From Atopsyche davidsoni (taxonomy: Eukaryota > Arthropoda > Insecta > Trichoptera > Hydrobiosidae): a DNA stretch of 64,000 nucleotides. The stretch covers positions 11,392,501 to 11,456,500 of the forward strand of contig JAILWY010000006.1 of NCBI GenBank assembly GCA_022113835.1. The letters run 5' to 3'. Each line of letters opens with the position of its first letter. Position 1 is the first letter of the stretch. Below the pieces are notes generated by a model, which worked only from the letters and a program-made list of their open reading frames with translations, was not told the DNA's origin and ran no database searches. This document shows, piece after piece, positions 1 through 13,900 of this stretch. The translations under genes and the position numbers were made by a program.

Positions 1-822
1 TCACAAAGACAGTAAGTCTCCCTCCGCCCTGCAGGGGCAGCGCTCATTACAAAGCAATATAACAAATCAACTTCATTTTCTATACTTAGTTATTACAAAT
101 ATGTGTACCTGAAGTGTGTCTTGATATAAAATTAAATTTTTCAGTTGGAATAGTTTTGATATTACAAATGAACAAGCAAATACGACAAAAGATAGAGTGG
201 CATATTTTTAATAAAAAAAACTAGAATTGTAACTTAAATAAATAAAAATAATTTGATTTTCACTCAAAACAAAAACATTAGAAAAACCTGAAACAGTTTT
301 GTGCATTCGTGGATTACACCTTTATTTAATCAAATGAAAATTCTTTGAGGATTTTACTAAGACGAAACAACATTGGTACAATTCAATGGATATTCTTACA
401 GGAAAATCTTTGTACTACAAATAACCATAAAGACATAATTCTTAGGCCGTATATTCCAGATTCCATCATACAAATACGAGTAGATGTATGTTCTCGAATC
501 TGTATCTCCAAAAAGAGACAAGATTTATCATTGTACAAAAAGGTGCGCATGCGCGCTTACCGCTGGATCATGAACACAGGATGTTCAAGAAACAAGGAAA
601 AAATATCCCTTCATTCCGCGTTGATACAAAATTGTCCTCCTTTTTGGAACTGTCCTCCAATCCCGCTGGGACAGCCCCGGCTGTGCGTAGTAATAATTCC
701 CTTTTGGGGCGGCCCGGCGGCCTCTCTGTTTGCATATTTCAGAGAGAGTTTTAAATAGGCGTTCTTGAAAAAATCTTTTTTGCGAAATTATGTAAATTTA
801 CATTGTCTGAATTTTGTTCCAG

Positions 823-931
823 GTACAACACTGCTCCGAGAAGCGGCCGCTCGTTACGAGATGCTGGTAGCGACCGGCCGTCCTGCTCTTCGTCAGCCTC
901 CTTTATAAGCTCTTCATCAAACACCCTCTAA
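823..931 (+). CDS. Possible last exon of an unidentified gene entering from the left edge
   Basis: A plausible acceptor (attttgttccag) precedes a GC-rich stretch. In one frame it reads YNTAPRSGRSLRDAGS then a serine-rich tail ending FISSSSNTL and a TAA at 929-931. An AATAAA follows at 937-942. A GTAAGT donor sits at about 12-17 at the window edge, and joining the two would keep this frame open. The piece looks like a cytoplasmic or low-complexity C-terminal tail, and no family is recognised. A second frame (TTLLREAAARYEML..., stop near 900) is also open, so frame and reality are both uncertain. The signal lying only 5 bases after the stop would make a very short 3' UTR. Confidence 0.3.
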
Positions 932-1705
932 TCACTAATAAAACAGTAGGTTCATCTGCAAATTCACCACTTCTTGTATCATATTATTGTTATTTATTTA
1001 GTACATCAATTGAGAAAATCGTTACCTCGTTAACCTGATGCGGGTTAAACTCAATGAAGCACTTGACATTTTTTTAAAGATATCCGCTCTTTATCCATAA
1101 TTTAAAGGTGCCATAGTTGTAAGATAATAAAATTTAACGAGTCCATACAAAACGCGAAAAATTTGATATTTACTAACACAACCAAATTAAAAATAAAAAC
1201 TACGTAAATAAAAAATACACCGCATCAGACATGCATAGTAAATATTAAATTAAAAAATCTAAACCTCAAAACTTATAGCAGTATTTTGAACTTCTATAGA
1301 CAGTTATATACTGATATAGTTACAGTATATCCGTTTGTAGAAAATTATAAATTGTCTCCAGGTTCAAAGAATAGTAAAATCCGTAAATATATACTCTATC
1401 TGATGCGGGTAATTCCTAAGGTCCCCGTATATAACACATCTAACACTAAACACAGCCGCGATCGCATCTCAGTACTTCTCACTGTACGCCTGCCTGCTTC
1501 TAAGCAGCCTTATCTTCTTCGGTTAGTGTGGTTGTAAATACTCAGATTGAGACGAATATTCTGGAAACATCTTAAAATTCTTACTATTATTGTTGCTTTT
1601 CTCCTAAACAGTTTTCGAAATATTCCGTTGCGTTGTTTTTTGCAGTCGTGCATTGTCATTGCGCGCAGCGGATAAGTCAGTGACGGCAGCCCCGCCCGGC
1701 TAATT

Positions 1706-1814
1706 GTCCCCGCCGGGTCCCCGCAGGTCCCCGCAGGTCCCCCCGGGTCCCCCTCGGGTCCCCGCAGGTCCTCCCGGGTCCCCCTCGGGTCCCCCCCGGG
1801 TTCTTCCCGGGTCC
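1706..1814. repeat. GC-rich minisatellite, about 10-bp unit
   Basis: Imperfect tandem copies of GGTCCCCGCA / GGTCCCCCTC. The array is strand-asymmetric: C-rich on plus and G-rich on minus. It produces an artefactual glycine/arginine/proline-rich open frame on the minus strand that should not be read as a gene. Confidence 0.8.
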
Positions 1815-2871
1815 TCGCATTAGGGTTGAGAGCTTTCTCGGGTAGTCCCCGCGCCGACCGCGCGCTGGACGCACCTAATGGACCGCAGCTCTCCGCTGCC
1901 TTGTTATTTTTATTGTTCTATATAATATGTTTATTTATTTAATCTTTAATTAGTTTTTTTATTTAATTTAATTAAAATTTAGCATATTTTCTGTGATTAA
2001 CATGTACACGATAATCTGTGACGTACCAAGCCGAATACAGGCGATATTACCAATGATCGCTAACTATCGCTTGCCTTCTTGCATCTTTGCTCAACAACAT
2101 TACCCTATAAGTCTTCTCATTCTAAAGTCATCCTGGCTTGCTTACTTGTAGAATTATATTTTTAAAAAACACCAGGAGCTTTTACGCAAGTGAAAATAAG
2201 AATTTTCTGTCTGTTGAAATATTCCCACGTGATTTTCGCAGAAACCCAGAAGGTCCAGAAGTACAGATAAAAGGAGAAGGTGGAAATGGCTCGCTAAAAG
2301 GATTGCGGCGTTCATTTGTTATTTTCAAAAAACAAAAGCTCCCGGTTGCAATATTTGCATTTAGAATGAGAACATCCCGTACACAAAAAGCGTTAAAACC
2401 GCGTTGCAGAATGCACCCAGTCTGATGCAGATTTGTAGTAATTGCGGTCTCTGGCGGGAAGGCGAGACTGCAGGAGACGACAATGTGACGACAAACTGCG
2501 GCGGGCTTTATCCCGAAAGCGAAAGACATTCGTGTTTAAGCAATCAGAAAACGAGAATTTTACGATCTCACTAAATTATAAAAATAAGACGATGTCCGAA
2601 AATGGCAGATAGACGTGAATCTTAAACATTCAAAGGCGAATGCAACTTTATTTGGCTTGATACATTTTTTACATTCACCATATTGTATTCAATTTTTCGA
2701 TTCGGATCTAAAGAAAAAGTTATTGCAACCTTTGAATTATCTAAGCATGGATGTCCCTTGCTCGCGGAGATCAGAAAACTGTAGTGTAGGTGGCTACCAA
2801 TGTACTCCATTGATACTCACCACAGTTTTATCTCATCGTTGGGCTACTTCTGAAGAGAAGTAGAAGTAGTA

Positions 2872-2910
2872 TGTGCCCCACTGCATGCTTCAGGCATGCA
2901 GTGGGGCACA
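2872..2910. repeat. Perfect 17-bp inverted repeat with 5-nt loop
   Basis: The arm TGTGCCCCACTGCATGC at 2872-2888 is exactly complementary to 2894-2910, separated by TTCAG. It could extrude as a cruciform or fold in RNA. It is too short for a normal microRNA precursor. No terminator role is expected in an animal genome. Confidence 0.8.
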
Positions 2911-5900
2911 GCCGAGAAGGGAGCTCCTCAACACACTTAAAACTCTTATATATATTACATACCTATCATCAAGCATTCACTAGCTTTCTGCTCTTCTGCC
3001 TTGCTTCAGGTATTTCGAAAGGCCAATTGGAATATATTATAAGTATCTATCAGTAAATACATTAATATCATTAAAATAAAACTGTTACTATATATTAGTT
3101 ATAGAATGCATTTTTTGCATCATGTCTTGCTTTCAAATAAAATTATTTTTTAAAATTGGGTCACGCGCCACCACGAGCATCGCGTCACATCATACATTAT
3201 AAATAAAAGCAGAGTAAGAATCACCGGGAGATAAGGGTTCGTTCTACCAACAATAAAACTCCGGTGTTTTCTCGAGAGTTCCCCGAAGCGCAGCGGGAAG
3301 AGCCCGCCGACTTCCAGAAAATTTCCCACTTATATTTAAGTGGCGTTATTCAAGCGGAAAACAAAGAGAGATAACAAGTTCCCGGATAATAATGACACCC
3401 CTCTGGACAGTTTCAAATTAAAGAATTTACAACTTACGGCGAAACTTTCTTATTCCCGGCCACTGAGACTCCCGCCCACCTCTGCCCTCGCGGCCTGCAG
3501 GCAAGTGACTCTGATGTTAATACTAAATGCAAGCCAAGGCTCGAAATAATAATAATAACAAATCCGAATCCAATGCAAGAGTCTGCAAAACTTTAATAAC
3601 ACAAGACTATGGGAATTTAAATGACGTGCGTTGAATTGTACAAACTATATATTTAAAAAAAACACTCAGCCTATTCTAAAATGCTATTATTTTATTCAAA
3701 ATGCATCGCCGTTGGTTGAAAAGCGACATTGACTTTTTATTTATTATTTTTAGAATTAAAAGAAGGTTGTTTCCATTCATCGCTTTAAAGTGTTTTCTTT
3801 TCTTCTCGGGACATAAATATTATGACAGTTGAACAGATAACGCCCATTTCTCATAAACTTCTTTTCACTTGCAGCCATTCTCCCAGAAAAGTCGTTGTCT
3901 GAAAATGACGCTTTTTAAATGAAAACATTTAAAAATACCTTTATTCTTGCAGAACGGAAAAAAGACATCTACACCCCCTGGACAAATACAACAAAGTACC
4001 TAACTGGTGTTTACCTGTAGAAGTATTTAAATTTTAATTGCATATTTTCTGTGTTTTAACACACTCTGCACGTGTTAATAATGCGTCACACGCGCGGAAC
4101 CGGAGTGATTATTTGTAACAATTGACTTATTAAAATTAAATATTGAATTCAAAGTAAGGATGAAAAAACCGTAGGTCAGTGGTTACCAAGCTTGCTGACC
4201 GACTACGGAGTTGAGCGTAAAACTATGAATAATATTAAATACATGTAATTTTATTTTTATTAAACTAACGACATCGAAAACCCTCTAAGAAACAGCCCTT
4301 CGGTGGTTTTTCCATACGAAACATTGCAAATTGTTTCTGTTGTTTTTTTAAATCGAATACTTGTTCTTACTAAAAAATTACAATTATATATTTAACAAGA
4401 ATGTATTCTAACAGTTCTCATGTTTGGTTTTGTGATTTTATTTACTACTATTACATTTATCATTATTAAGTAAAATGGTAACGATTTTTTTTTTCGATCA
4501 AAGTAATCGAAAAACCTATTATTTTGGCAACATATTCAATTTTTATCACAAATTAAAATAACTCAACAACACACTCATCACCAGTGCTGAGACAAAGAAA
4601 ACGAAATCATCCGAAGACGAGGCTCCGCTGAGGCAATATTTACCCTCTGCGATGGAGCCTTATTAATGACGTCACTCTAATGCTTCCCTACGTCAAAACA
4701 ATTAAAGATGGCAGCCGCCACGTCTGCTGCAGACGCCAGCTTACAAGATTACTCCAGCAAATTACTTTTGATATGCATTCATGCCGCAGTTGAAAAATAA
4801 TTTGTTTTGAAATCATTTTGATGCCTGTGAAATTTCACATTTTAGTTTCATGATGAAAAATATTTGTAGCCTTTTTAATTAGTGTATATTTAATAATAAA
4901 TAAACAGAAACTGTGAAACTTAGTTTTATACCAAGTCAATGCCCTGAAATGATTTCTTCTTCGTTCCATCGCTTGTGTGCCACTGTTAGCGACTACATGA
5001 ATAGCACAATGATGACACAAAAAAATATCTTGACAGAATATTTGTTGCCACACTTATACCTTGCAACGCCGAAATTCCAAGTACACGTGAGGCAATGGTC
5101 AATAACAATGCAGTTTTTCTGAAAAATCCTATTATTCGTCTCCCCAGAAAAACTACGGGACACCCACACATCTGGCTTTAGAACGCCACTGTGTCGATAA
5201 ATATAAATCATCAAATGGGTAATAGATTAAAAACATTATTATTTGTGAGCTCTTTCGACAGAAATCAAAAAAGCTCACAAACAAAAATGTGCGTAATTGG
5301 TTTGAATACGAAGTATTTTCAAATAAAACAAGTATGTCGTGGATATCACTGTATCACATACAAAGTACCTAAATACACCCCTTTTTTATATTTGTATTAA
5401 TATATTTATTCCAAAAATATACAACTAAACATATTTTCTTCACGAGGTAGAAGGTCTTCGCCATAGATACTAATCTATTCTAATCTAATACGCATTTAGG
5501 ACAGACAATCCGTAAAGCTCCGAGGCACATTTTCTTTGTTTGGCCCTCAATAAAGCATTATTAGAAATATGGCCTTTGTCCCTAAATAAGAAAAAGCTGT
5601 AGTTTAAATATTAATAACAGGGAAACAATATAATAGTTCTGACATTTCGCTCTCGGGTTCGGTTATTGTCGGATCCGGCCAATTGTCGCTGTAGGCTCGA
5701 AATTTAGGAATCCAATTCGAGAATTCCGTAAGACGAACCGTAAAATCTTCTTTAATATAAATTTCGTTCTTACTGAGACTTGCTGAGAAAAACAATCGTC
5801 AAACCTTATTTTATATTATATTTAAATAAGCTTTCGTTTCTATGGCTTAATAATCAGGCGGCGCAGACGGATCAAAAGGAATAAACGATATTTTTATTTA

Positions 5901-7923
5901 CCACACTGCATTATACCGTGTCGCCGGCTAAACCAGGACTTGGGCAATATTTACGACAGGTTCTGGTCATGCCTCGCTTTTATTTTACAGTTTTATTCAT
6001 CCTTGGCTGTGAAGCCTTTAAAAAATAACCCGGTAGTTTAGTGGAAAGCACTTAATATTTAATTTTTATTTCTGAAAATAAATAAAACTCAATTAAAGTA
6101 AACAGAAAAAAGGCCTGAAACTATAAATAAAAAGTAAACCACGACGTTCTCAAGTCGGCTTAGTAGAGGTTGGGAGTTGAAGGTTTTATAATGATAAACG
6201 GATTTATTAACAATTTTTTTATTGTATATACAGTGCTTACAAAAATTTTAATGTGCACACACATCCATCATTAGATATTTAAATATATATTTTTAAAAAC
6301 TCTCAAAAAAGATGTTTTCCAACACATTCAAAATATAAACATCACGGATCATAACATTTATAGGAAAAAATATTTTTCTAACTATTACATAAATTTGTAA
6401 TTAATAATCGTATTTATTTTTCACGTAAATCACTTTGAACAAAAGAAGATAAAATTTATTATGTGTATAACATTTATCTATTTAGGCATGCGTAGAAAAT
6501 ATTTAGATTTGAAGCCTTCCCGGTGAGCTCGTCGGCGGACTTCTTGCAATTGCATGACTCTTTCGTATTTTATAAAAAGATTTGGTAGTGCAAAAAATAC
6601 ATTCAGTGAAATAAGATTTGATATTTGTGGTATTTTTTAGTTTTTGAAATCATCGAGGAAAACCTCTCTTGCGTGTCCTTCCGCGTCAGGGTTCAGATAT
6701 TTATTCAACGTTTCGGCTTCGTCACGGGAGTCATTTTGAAGAAACTCCGCTCAAAAGAATTTCTAGCTACCGAAACATCGAATTGAAACCCAAGACTTGT
6801 ACTTTAATAACGGTTGTCAAAACCTGCTCGTTCCATATTAATTAAACACGGTTTTTGTTTTCCCGAAAAAAGAAAGTCTGGGTAATCTCATCAACACAGC
6901 AGAAAATGAATTATTTTATTCTTTTGTATATAAAATTAAATGACACTGAATACTTAAAAAATACGAAAAAGTCAAAATTACGTAATAATGTTCGATACCC
7001 AGTCTCCTTCTTTTTGTTAATATGACTTTTAAAACATCATTTTCATTACTAAACATAAATAAAGTAGATTTTCATATCACATTTTAGTTTTTTTAATATT
7101 CAATACCTCCAACATAAACTGAAGCTAAGATATATTGTATTTAATACATGTTTTTTTATCAATATCAATATATTAATGAACTGTGAACATATATATAATA
7201 AAATCGGAATTTAAATGTTTCGTTTTTCTCTTTGGCATTATTTATATAATAAAACAACAAAAAAAACCAAAATATTTGAAATTTATTATATTGATTTTTA
7301 ATTTAAATTCGTAGTTTAAGTAAATACGTTTAATTCAAAAAAATATTAAATATATATCGATTGCGTACATTTTTGAAGGCAGTATGAAGTTGGAGGTATC
7401 GATTTGACACATTGGAATGAAAAGTTTTTTGAATCATCGATAAGGATCTTTCGTGACTTCGTTGCCATAATTGTTAATTGTGCCGAGCGCAGGACGCTAT
7501 TAGATATCAACTCGAGCTCGGCCCGAGGGCGGCGCAATCGAATCAAAAGCCAAAGCCAAAAGACCACTGAGGATTTCAAATAAAATCAGTTACAATATTC
7601 AGATATATTTGTAAATAAATAAGACTCTTTTGGTTTATTTTGGAACAGGGAACACAAGATTGACGACAAAATATAATTTTAATAAGTATTTAAATTGGAA
7701 GTTATAAGTTTTCAAGTATCGCAGCTGATACGTGTATCGAATATAGATTGAAGGGGATGGTCGTCATCACCCTCGCCCGCACTCTGGGTCACTCGCGAGC
7801 CGTCCATCGGCTATTCCATCCCCCGGCAGGCGGCCGCTGAGGCCGGTCCCGGCCCGGTCCTGGCCCGGTCCTGGCGGCTGCCGGGGCAGGTCCTGGCCCG
7901 GTCCTGGCGGCTGCAGGTCTCGG

Positions 7924-10900
7924 TCAGCAGCCAGCTGCCGAGGCAGGCCGCGGCCAGCAGGCAGCCGCTGAGGCAGGCGGTCGGCGCCGCGCCTGCGAAA
8001 TACACTCGATGAGTCGTGTTTGTAATGAGAAATAATATGTATTTGGAAATCGTCGATTTTTTGTGTTTTTGCAAATCTCTCGCCACCCGCACCGGAGGTC
8101 CGAGGCGAAAAACACATCAAAGTTCGCTCCAGTATTATCGGGTCGACGCTGGAGAAGTGAATTAAATTTTGACGATATTTTTAAATTTGAGCTAGCGGGG
8201 AGACCGATGAGGATGCACTGACCCGCGGCGGAGGGCCAGGCGAGGCCGAGCGAGGCGGGCGCGAGGCGCGCGGCGGCCTGCGCGGTGCGGCGGTGCGGGC
8301 CCCCGGGCAGCCAGGGCGGCAGCGCGGCCTCGCAGCGCACGGTGAGCGCGCCCCCCGGAGAGGTCCCGGCAGAGGTCCCGGCAGAGGTCCCGGCAGAGGT
8401 CCCGCCAGAGGTCCCCGGAGAGCCCCCCGACACGCCGCCGAACAGGCCGCGCTCCGCCACCACGCGCAGCCCCAGCGAGCGCGCGCGCAGCCCCAGCGCG
8501 TCCGCCGCGTGCTCCGTCGGGCCGCCCGTGCTCAGGAACGACTCCTGCCGACAGTCAATGGGTCAACCCAGGTGACACTCGCGAGCAGACCTAATCAAAG
8601 CAGGGACCTCTGGACTCACGGGGCGGTCGTTGACGAACCACGTGAGCTCGGCGGGCGGCAGCGAGGGCGCGGAGGTGCACGTGGCCTGCAGCTCCTCACC
8701 CAGCGCGTAGCGAGGCCGCAGCCCGGCGATGACCGGGTCCGTCAGGGGTAGCGCTGGAACAGAAGCGACCCACTCTGCTGTCAATCTACGAGGTATATCT
8801 CGAACACTTCGAATGAGACTGTATTTTTGTATTAAGTGATAAGATACTTTACAAATTCATATTCACTATTCGCTATCGATTACAGTTTTCATTTATTTTT
8901 TGGATATTTAGTTTTAATAGGCTTTTATAAAATTGTATCGCAAAAACCACTACTATAGATTATCAACAACAGAGTATTATATTCCATATTTATAATATAT
9001 ACGATAAGTCAAAAAGTTATGTGATTAAGCATATTTTTTCACACATTGAAAACGATTAAAGAAAACTCTCAGAAAATATCATCGTGACTTGTGAGGGATT
9101 CGAACCCACATCCCAAAGCTTGGGGATGTGGGTTCGAATCCCTCACAAGTCACGATGATATTTTCTGAGAGTTTTCTTTAATCGTTTTCAATGTGTGAAA
9201 AAATATGCTTAATCACATAAACATACTAATACCTGCATGGGTAAATAAATACGCATCCTGATTAACATTAATCCAATTTAATATAAATCAAAAAGTTATG
9301 TTACAAAATAGATTTTTTTTTTATTATTAAGTACGCGTGCTATGTAAAATTATACATGAATTTGGGTAGGAATTTAGGTGAGTTCCTCCATAATCGCATT
9401 TCATTCGTTAGCACACGTGAGCCGACGTTAACCGTACACTTGTTTGATCTGAAAGCTTTATTTTACTAATTTAAAAAAATATGCAATCAAGGTGTGAGCT
9501 AAATTTTCAATATGTAGGTTTACTGTGAGATTTGTTGTTTACGTCACTTCGAAGGTACATCTACAAAACTTTATAAAAAAATCCATCGTTCCTCTTAAAA
9601 GCTCTCTGAATAATAAAATCTTTCAGTTTACCAAACTGGATGATTTACCAAAGCAGCCACGAAAACCTTTTCAAAAACTCGCGAAAGATATACTTTTCCA
9701 AGCGCCACATACCCGGCAGGCCGCTCAGTAAATAGAGATAACCGTAAAGGTCAAAATAAATAATCGGGCGCACCGCGGGCGGGCGCGAGGCTCTCGTGCC
9801 GCTGGATGAAATGACGGCCAATATATAACTAAATAGGGTATTTTATCTCCATAAAGGGAAGCGGTACAGCCGGCCAGGGCGGACACGGGCTCCGTCAAGG
9901 CGACCCTCCGGTCCGGAATGCAAAATGCGCCCGAGAGACAGTCGGGGGCTCCTGACCTCGTCGCACTTCGTGTTTCACTCAAACGAATCCTGCCTTTTAC
10001 TTTTACGAGTCTGTAAGCAGATAACACTTTACAGTATATTGTCCTTCGACATAGAACAAAGATCAAACAGAAATTCTATTGAGTTTTTTCAACACGTTTT
10101 GGTTTTTTTAGAAATATTTGTGGTAACTCAATACATGTTTGTTTATAATGATATAATATATTCAGTAGATAGGGTGAGGAATAGGAGTACAAAAATGAGC
10201 CTCCGAGATGATATGTCAGAGTAACCCGAGAAGCGGCAGCGAGTCTGTTCGATCCGCCTGCCCCTCATAATTGGCAATCATTAAAAATATTTTATTTAAT
10301 TTAGATTAAATTTATTAGGACCAGGTTGCTTTCCAAAGTTAATAAAATACCCTGCTATGTAACTTCGGGCAGCCGCGAGCGGCAGCCTGATCGACGGGTC
10401 TGCGGTCCCGTCGATCTGTCCTCAATTGTACACGGTAGTACTTGTAGTAAAGTACGGGGAGCTCACCTGCGACGGTCATGTTCGCGCTCTCGTTGACTAT
10501 CCTGAAGGTGGGCGCCTCGCTGGAGACCTCGCAGCGGTAGCGGCCGGCGGAGGTCGCGTTCAGAGCCACCAGCTCCAGGTCGCAGGCCCGCGGGGAGCAC
10601 GCGGGGGGCTGCGCCAGCGTCACCCCCGCCACGTGGAACGACAGGCCCGGGGGCTGCAAAATCAGGCCCTTAGTGGATATTTATTGAAACTCTCGATCGA
10701 TGAAATCGCAAATGAAATCAGATTAGTCATGCGATAAAAGTGCGTCCTGGTTTAATTTTTAACGCTAATAAATGGCCGAATGGGTAAGATATAACGAATA
10801 ATTTTGTTTATGAGTGCTTTCACATTTTAGTCAGAAGAAACCGTTGAAAGACGGAAGCACTCGCAATCGAAAAAAATCGTCATCTCCTAGCCATCGTACT

Positions 10901-13900
10901 CCGTGTTTGTTTTATCGGAAGAAGAATGTTTAATTGGATATGATAGTCACCTCCTGAGCAGGCATATAGCGAAATATCTCCCGGTCGTCCTTGAACCACT
11001 TGGCGGAGTACAGCTGCTCCCCGGCCATGTCGTAGTGGCAGCGGAGGGCCGCGCGTCCCCGGGGATCCGCCAGCACCGGCACGCCCAGCAGCACGATCCT
11101 GTGCCCCCCGCCCCCGCCCCCCCTCACACCTGCGCCCGGCAACACCGCGTCAGTCAAGCAATTACAATAGAACTAAAAATATTATTATCGAGTATATTAT
11201 TCACAGGAAGAAAAAATATATATATATAAATTTTCTATCCGTCTGATGTGTGAATCGATAACCTAAATATTGTATACACAATAAACAAGAAGCCTTTACG
11301 AGGGAACAAATACGAATTTATTTAAAAAAATAAAAATAATAATCGTTGGTAAGATTAAAACACTCTTCATTCATTGTCTTAATTTGTTTTCTTGTAATTA
11401 GTGTGTTTTATATACATACTAAATTACGTGATTTACCATCACTGTTTCTAACTTTAATTTTATGCCTTATCTACGAAAAAAAGGATGCAAACTCGCAGAA
11501 AAAATAAATACAATTGACATTCCAGTAAAATTACATCATTAGATTTTAGACCCGGCGGTGTGGGTGCATTCGTCGTGTTCAAATAAAAGTGAACCCCTTG
11601 TACCGAATCTCGGGTGACAATTTCATGTTAAATTCCAAAACACAGCCGCCGCGTTGTTGGCCAAAAGACGGCAGCTTTTCATGACTCTCTCCAAACGGAG
11701 TCCAATCTCGCAGAGCTCGCAGCCTCTCCCTTCAGGCCGCCTCGCCGCCTGGGGCCTGACATTTATTTTTGTTCCTTGTTATCTGATTCTTTGTTTATTC
11801 TATTGCGGACGATAAACAGAAATTTATGAGCTTTGAGAAATATGCCTTAGTAATCCGAAAAGCCTTGTAATGGTGTAATAACCTATTAAACATAACAAGA
11901 AAACGTACGCCTCATTTTCCACTGCTGGCGTTTACGACTGGAATTCGCTGATAAATACGATTTTTTTCTGAGTTTCATATGAAAATTTCCGAATGAGATC
12001 GTACGTTATAAAGATAAACAAAAATCTGCGAGCCAGCGAAGAGTTGTCAAAGCAGAGTGGAGTGAGCTGCAGCTCCACTCCGCGAGATAAGGAAATCTCG
12101 ATACCGTCGATCCGACTCCATTTCTACACAGTTGTATTTTATACGCGGTATTTAGTATGCATGGCATAATCCGAGGAAAGAAAGCTGTCTCCGTCGAGCG
12201 TGCTTTTTATACAGTGTGTTTCTATTTTATTTTTTTGCAATTGTGTCAAATGAAGTAATAACGAAAACCCTCGAAAAACCGACAAATTTTTTTGTATATT
12301 TTGATCTTTTTTTCTCCAACGGGAGATATTCGAGTTCATATTTTGTCTGTAAAAGTAAGAAAGCGATAAAAAAATGTTTGTAGGCAAGCATTCAGAAGAT
12401 ACTGCGGCTGTGTGGCTCAGTTCGTCCCCAACATTTTATTGGTCGAGTATGAAAATTTTTCAAATAAACAGCATCAGATAAGGTTTGTTTCAAAAGTTTT
12501 TTATCACTTTTGAGTCTGGTTAGATTCGAGCCCAGGATTAGGTTAGCTAGCGTATTAACCACTGGAACCCGAAGTGGTATTAGACCTAATGTTTTTGCAC
12601 TTTAAAATTCGATATTGGGCTGTTAGCATAGTTTAACAATAATCATTTTTAAACAATAGTTTATTCTATATAATTATTTTTGTGAGATTGAACGTCACAA
12701 TCAGTATATTAATTGGCCTGGGTACGTTGGTTCATATGTAGAATATGATTGTTGAAAATTCTCGCTAAATGGAAGTGGCTCGCTAGCATAGTTGGTAATG
12801 CACCGGCCATGTAAGCCATGAATCCCACGCAAGTTACGATTATATTTTTCTGAGTTTCTCTAATCGTTTCAATGTGTGAAAAAATGTACTTAATCATACT
12901 AATAGTTTATTCCTTTAAATTTCTTCAAAACAAAAATTGCTTACAGGCTTCAAAACTTTTTTCAATCCTCATCATATTTGTAACGTAAATGTAACTAGCA
13001 ATACATTACTGGTGGCCGATACGTCTTTTATTTTTAAGGTTGCTGTAGCTGGACCAACTTTAATGAGTACAATAGCACAGTTGTAAAGATTATAAAGTTT
13101 CGAATAAAATAGTGTACAAATTTATCCAAATCCACGCAGAAGTGTAAGAACGTCTAATTTAGCCATAATGATTACATTGTGAGCGATTGTATTACGAAAA
13201 TTAAGAACTCGTTTTACAACTTAAACACCAACAAACTACTTGCCGATTTTTTTATTTCGAACATACAAAAATAGATCTAGGTCGTCATTGCATCCTCCGA
13301 TTGCCAAACCCGCTGCCGCCCCCTTGGAAGTTATCAGCGCCCACTTCCGGGCGGCACCGCACCTCTGGGAACTGTGCTCTAGAGTGTCCTCCGGTTGGGA
13401 TTCCAGAAATCAGGAATTATATCAGGAGTCAGAGAGAAGAAGTAAAGCAGACACAGTTGCGTGAGCCCGAGTCCCGCGTGCCGGAGGCGAAGCGAGCGTC
13501 GCAGCTCGGGATGCTCTGCCATCACACCTGCCGCGCCGAAATTCCCGATCGGTGATTAATAACAGTTTACCAAAGGTACCAAAAACTTCTAACTATTTTT
13601 TTTTAATCGTCCAAATGCCACGCAAATGCTTATATGCAAATAAAAGTTATGCTATAATTTCTTGAGATAATAAATACATATAGATAAATTCTAGAAATAA
13701 TATGTAGTGAGTTTCACAGATTACTTGATATACTTAAAAGATATTTATTGTAAAATATATTTCCATTGCACTGGCGGGCGGACGGCTCACCGCGGCAAGA
13801 AGGCCGGATGCAGCGGGAACCGTTAAATTTCCCTTCACTGCACATTCACATGCAGCTCCTGCCCCCTGCCACGCCAATAGAGATACCTGCCAACGCGCCC

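Larger units (their letters stand above)
932..7923. other. Gene-poor AT-rich spacer
   Basis: No exon set could be assembled on either strand. The open frames here are short, AT-rich and without recognisable domains. The stretch contains one GC-rich minisatellite (1706-1814) and a perfect short hairpin (2872-2910). The GC-rich patch at 7,760-7,990 has imperfect repeats of CCCGGTCCTGG and grades into the 3' end of the beat gene. Confidence 0.6.

Noticed and set aside
1677..1874. Gly/Arg/Pro-rich frame, minus strand
   Set aside because: It overlies the GGTCCCC minisatellite.
13240..13555. GC-richer open frames of 74-84 codons
   Set aside because: Two overlapping frames with no conserved motif and no convincing splice sites. 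Probably a CpG-rich island within the intron.
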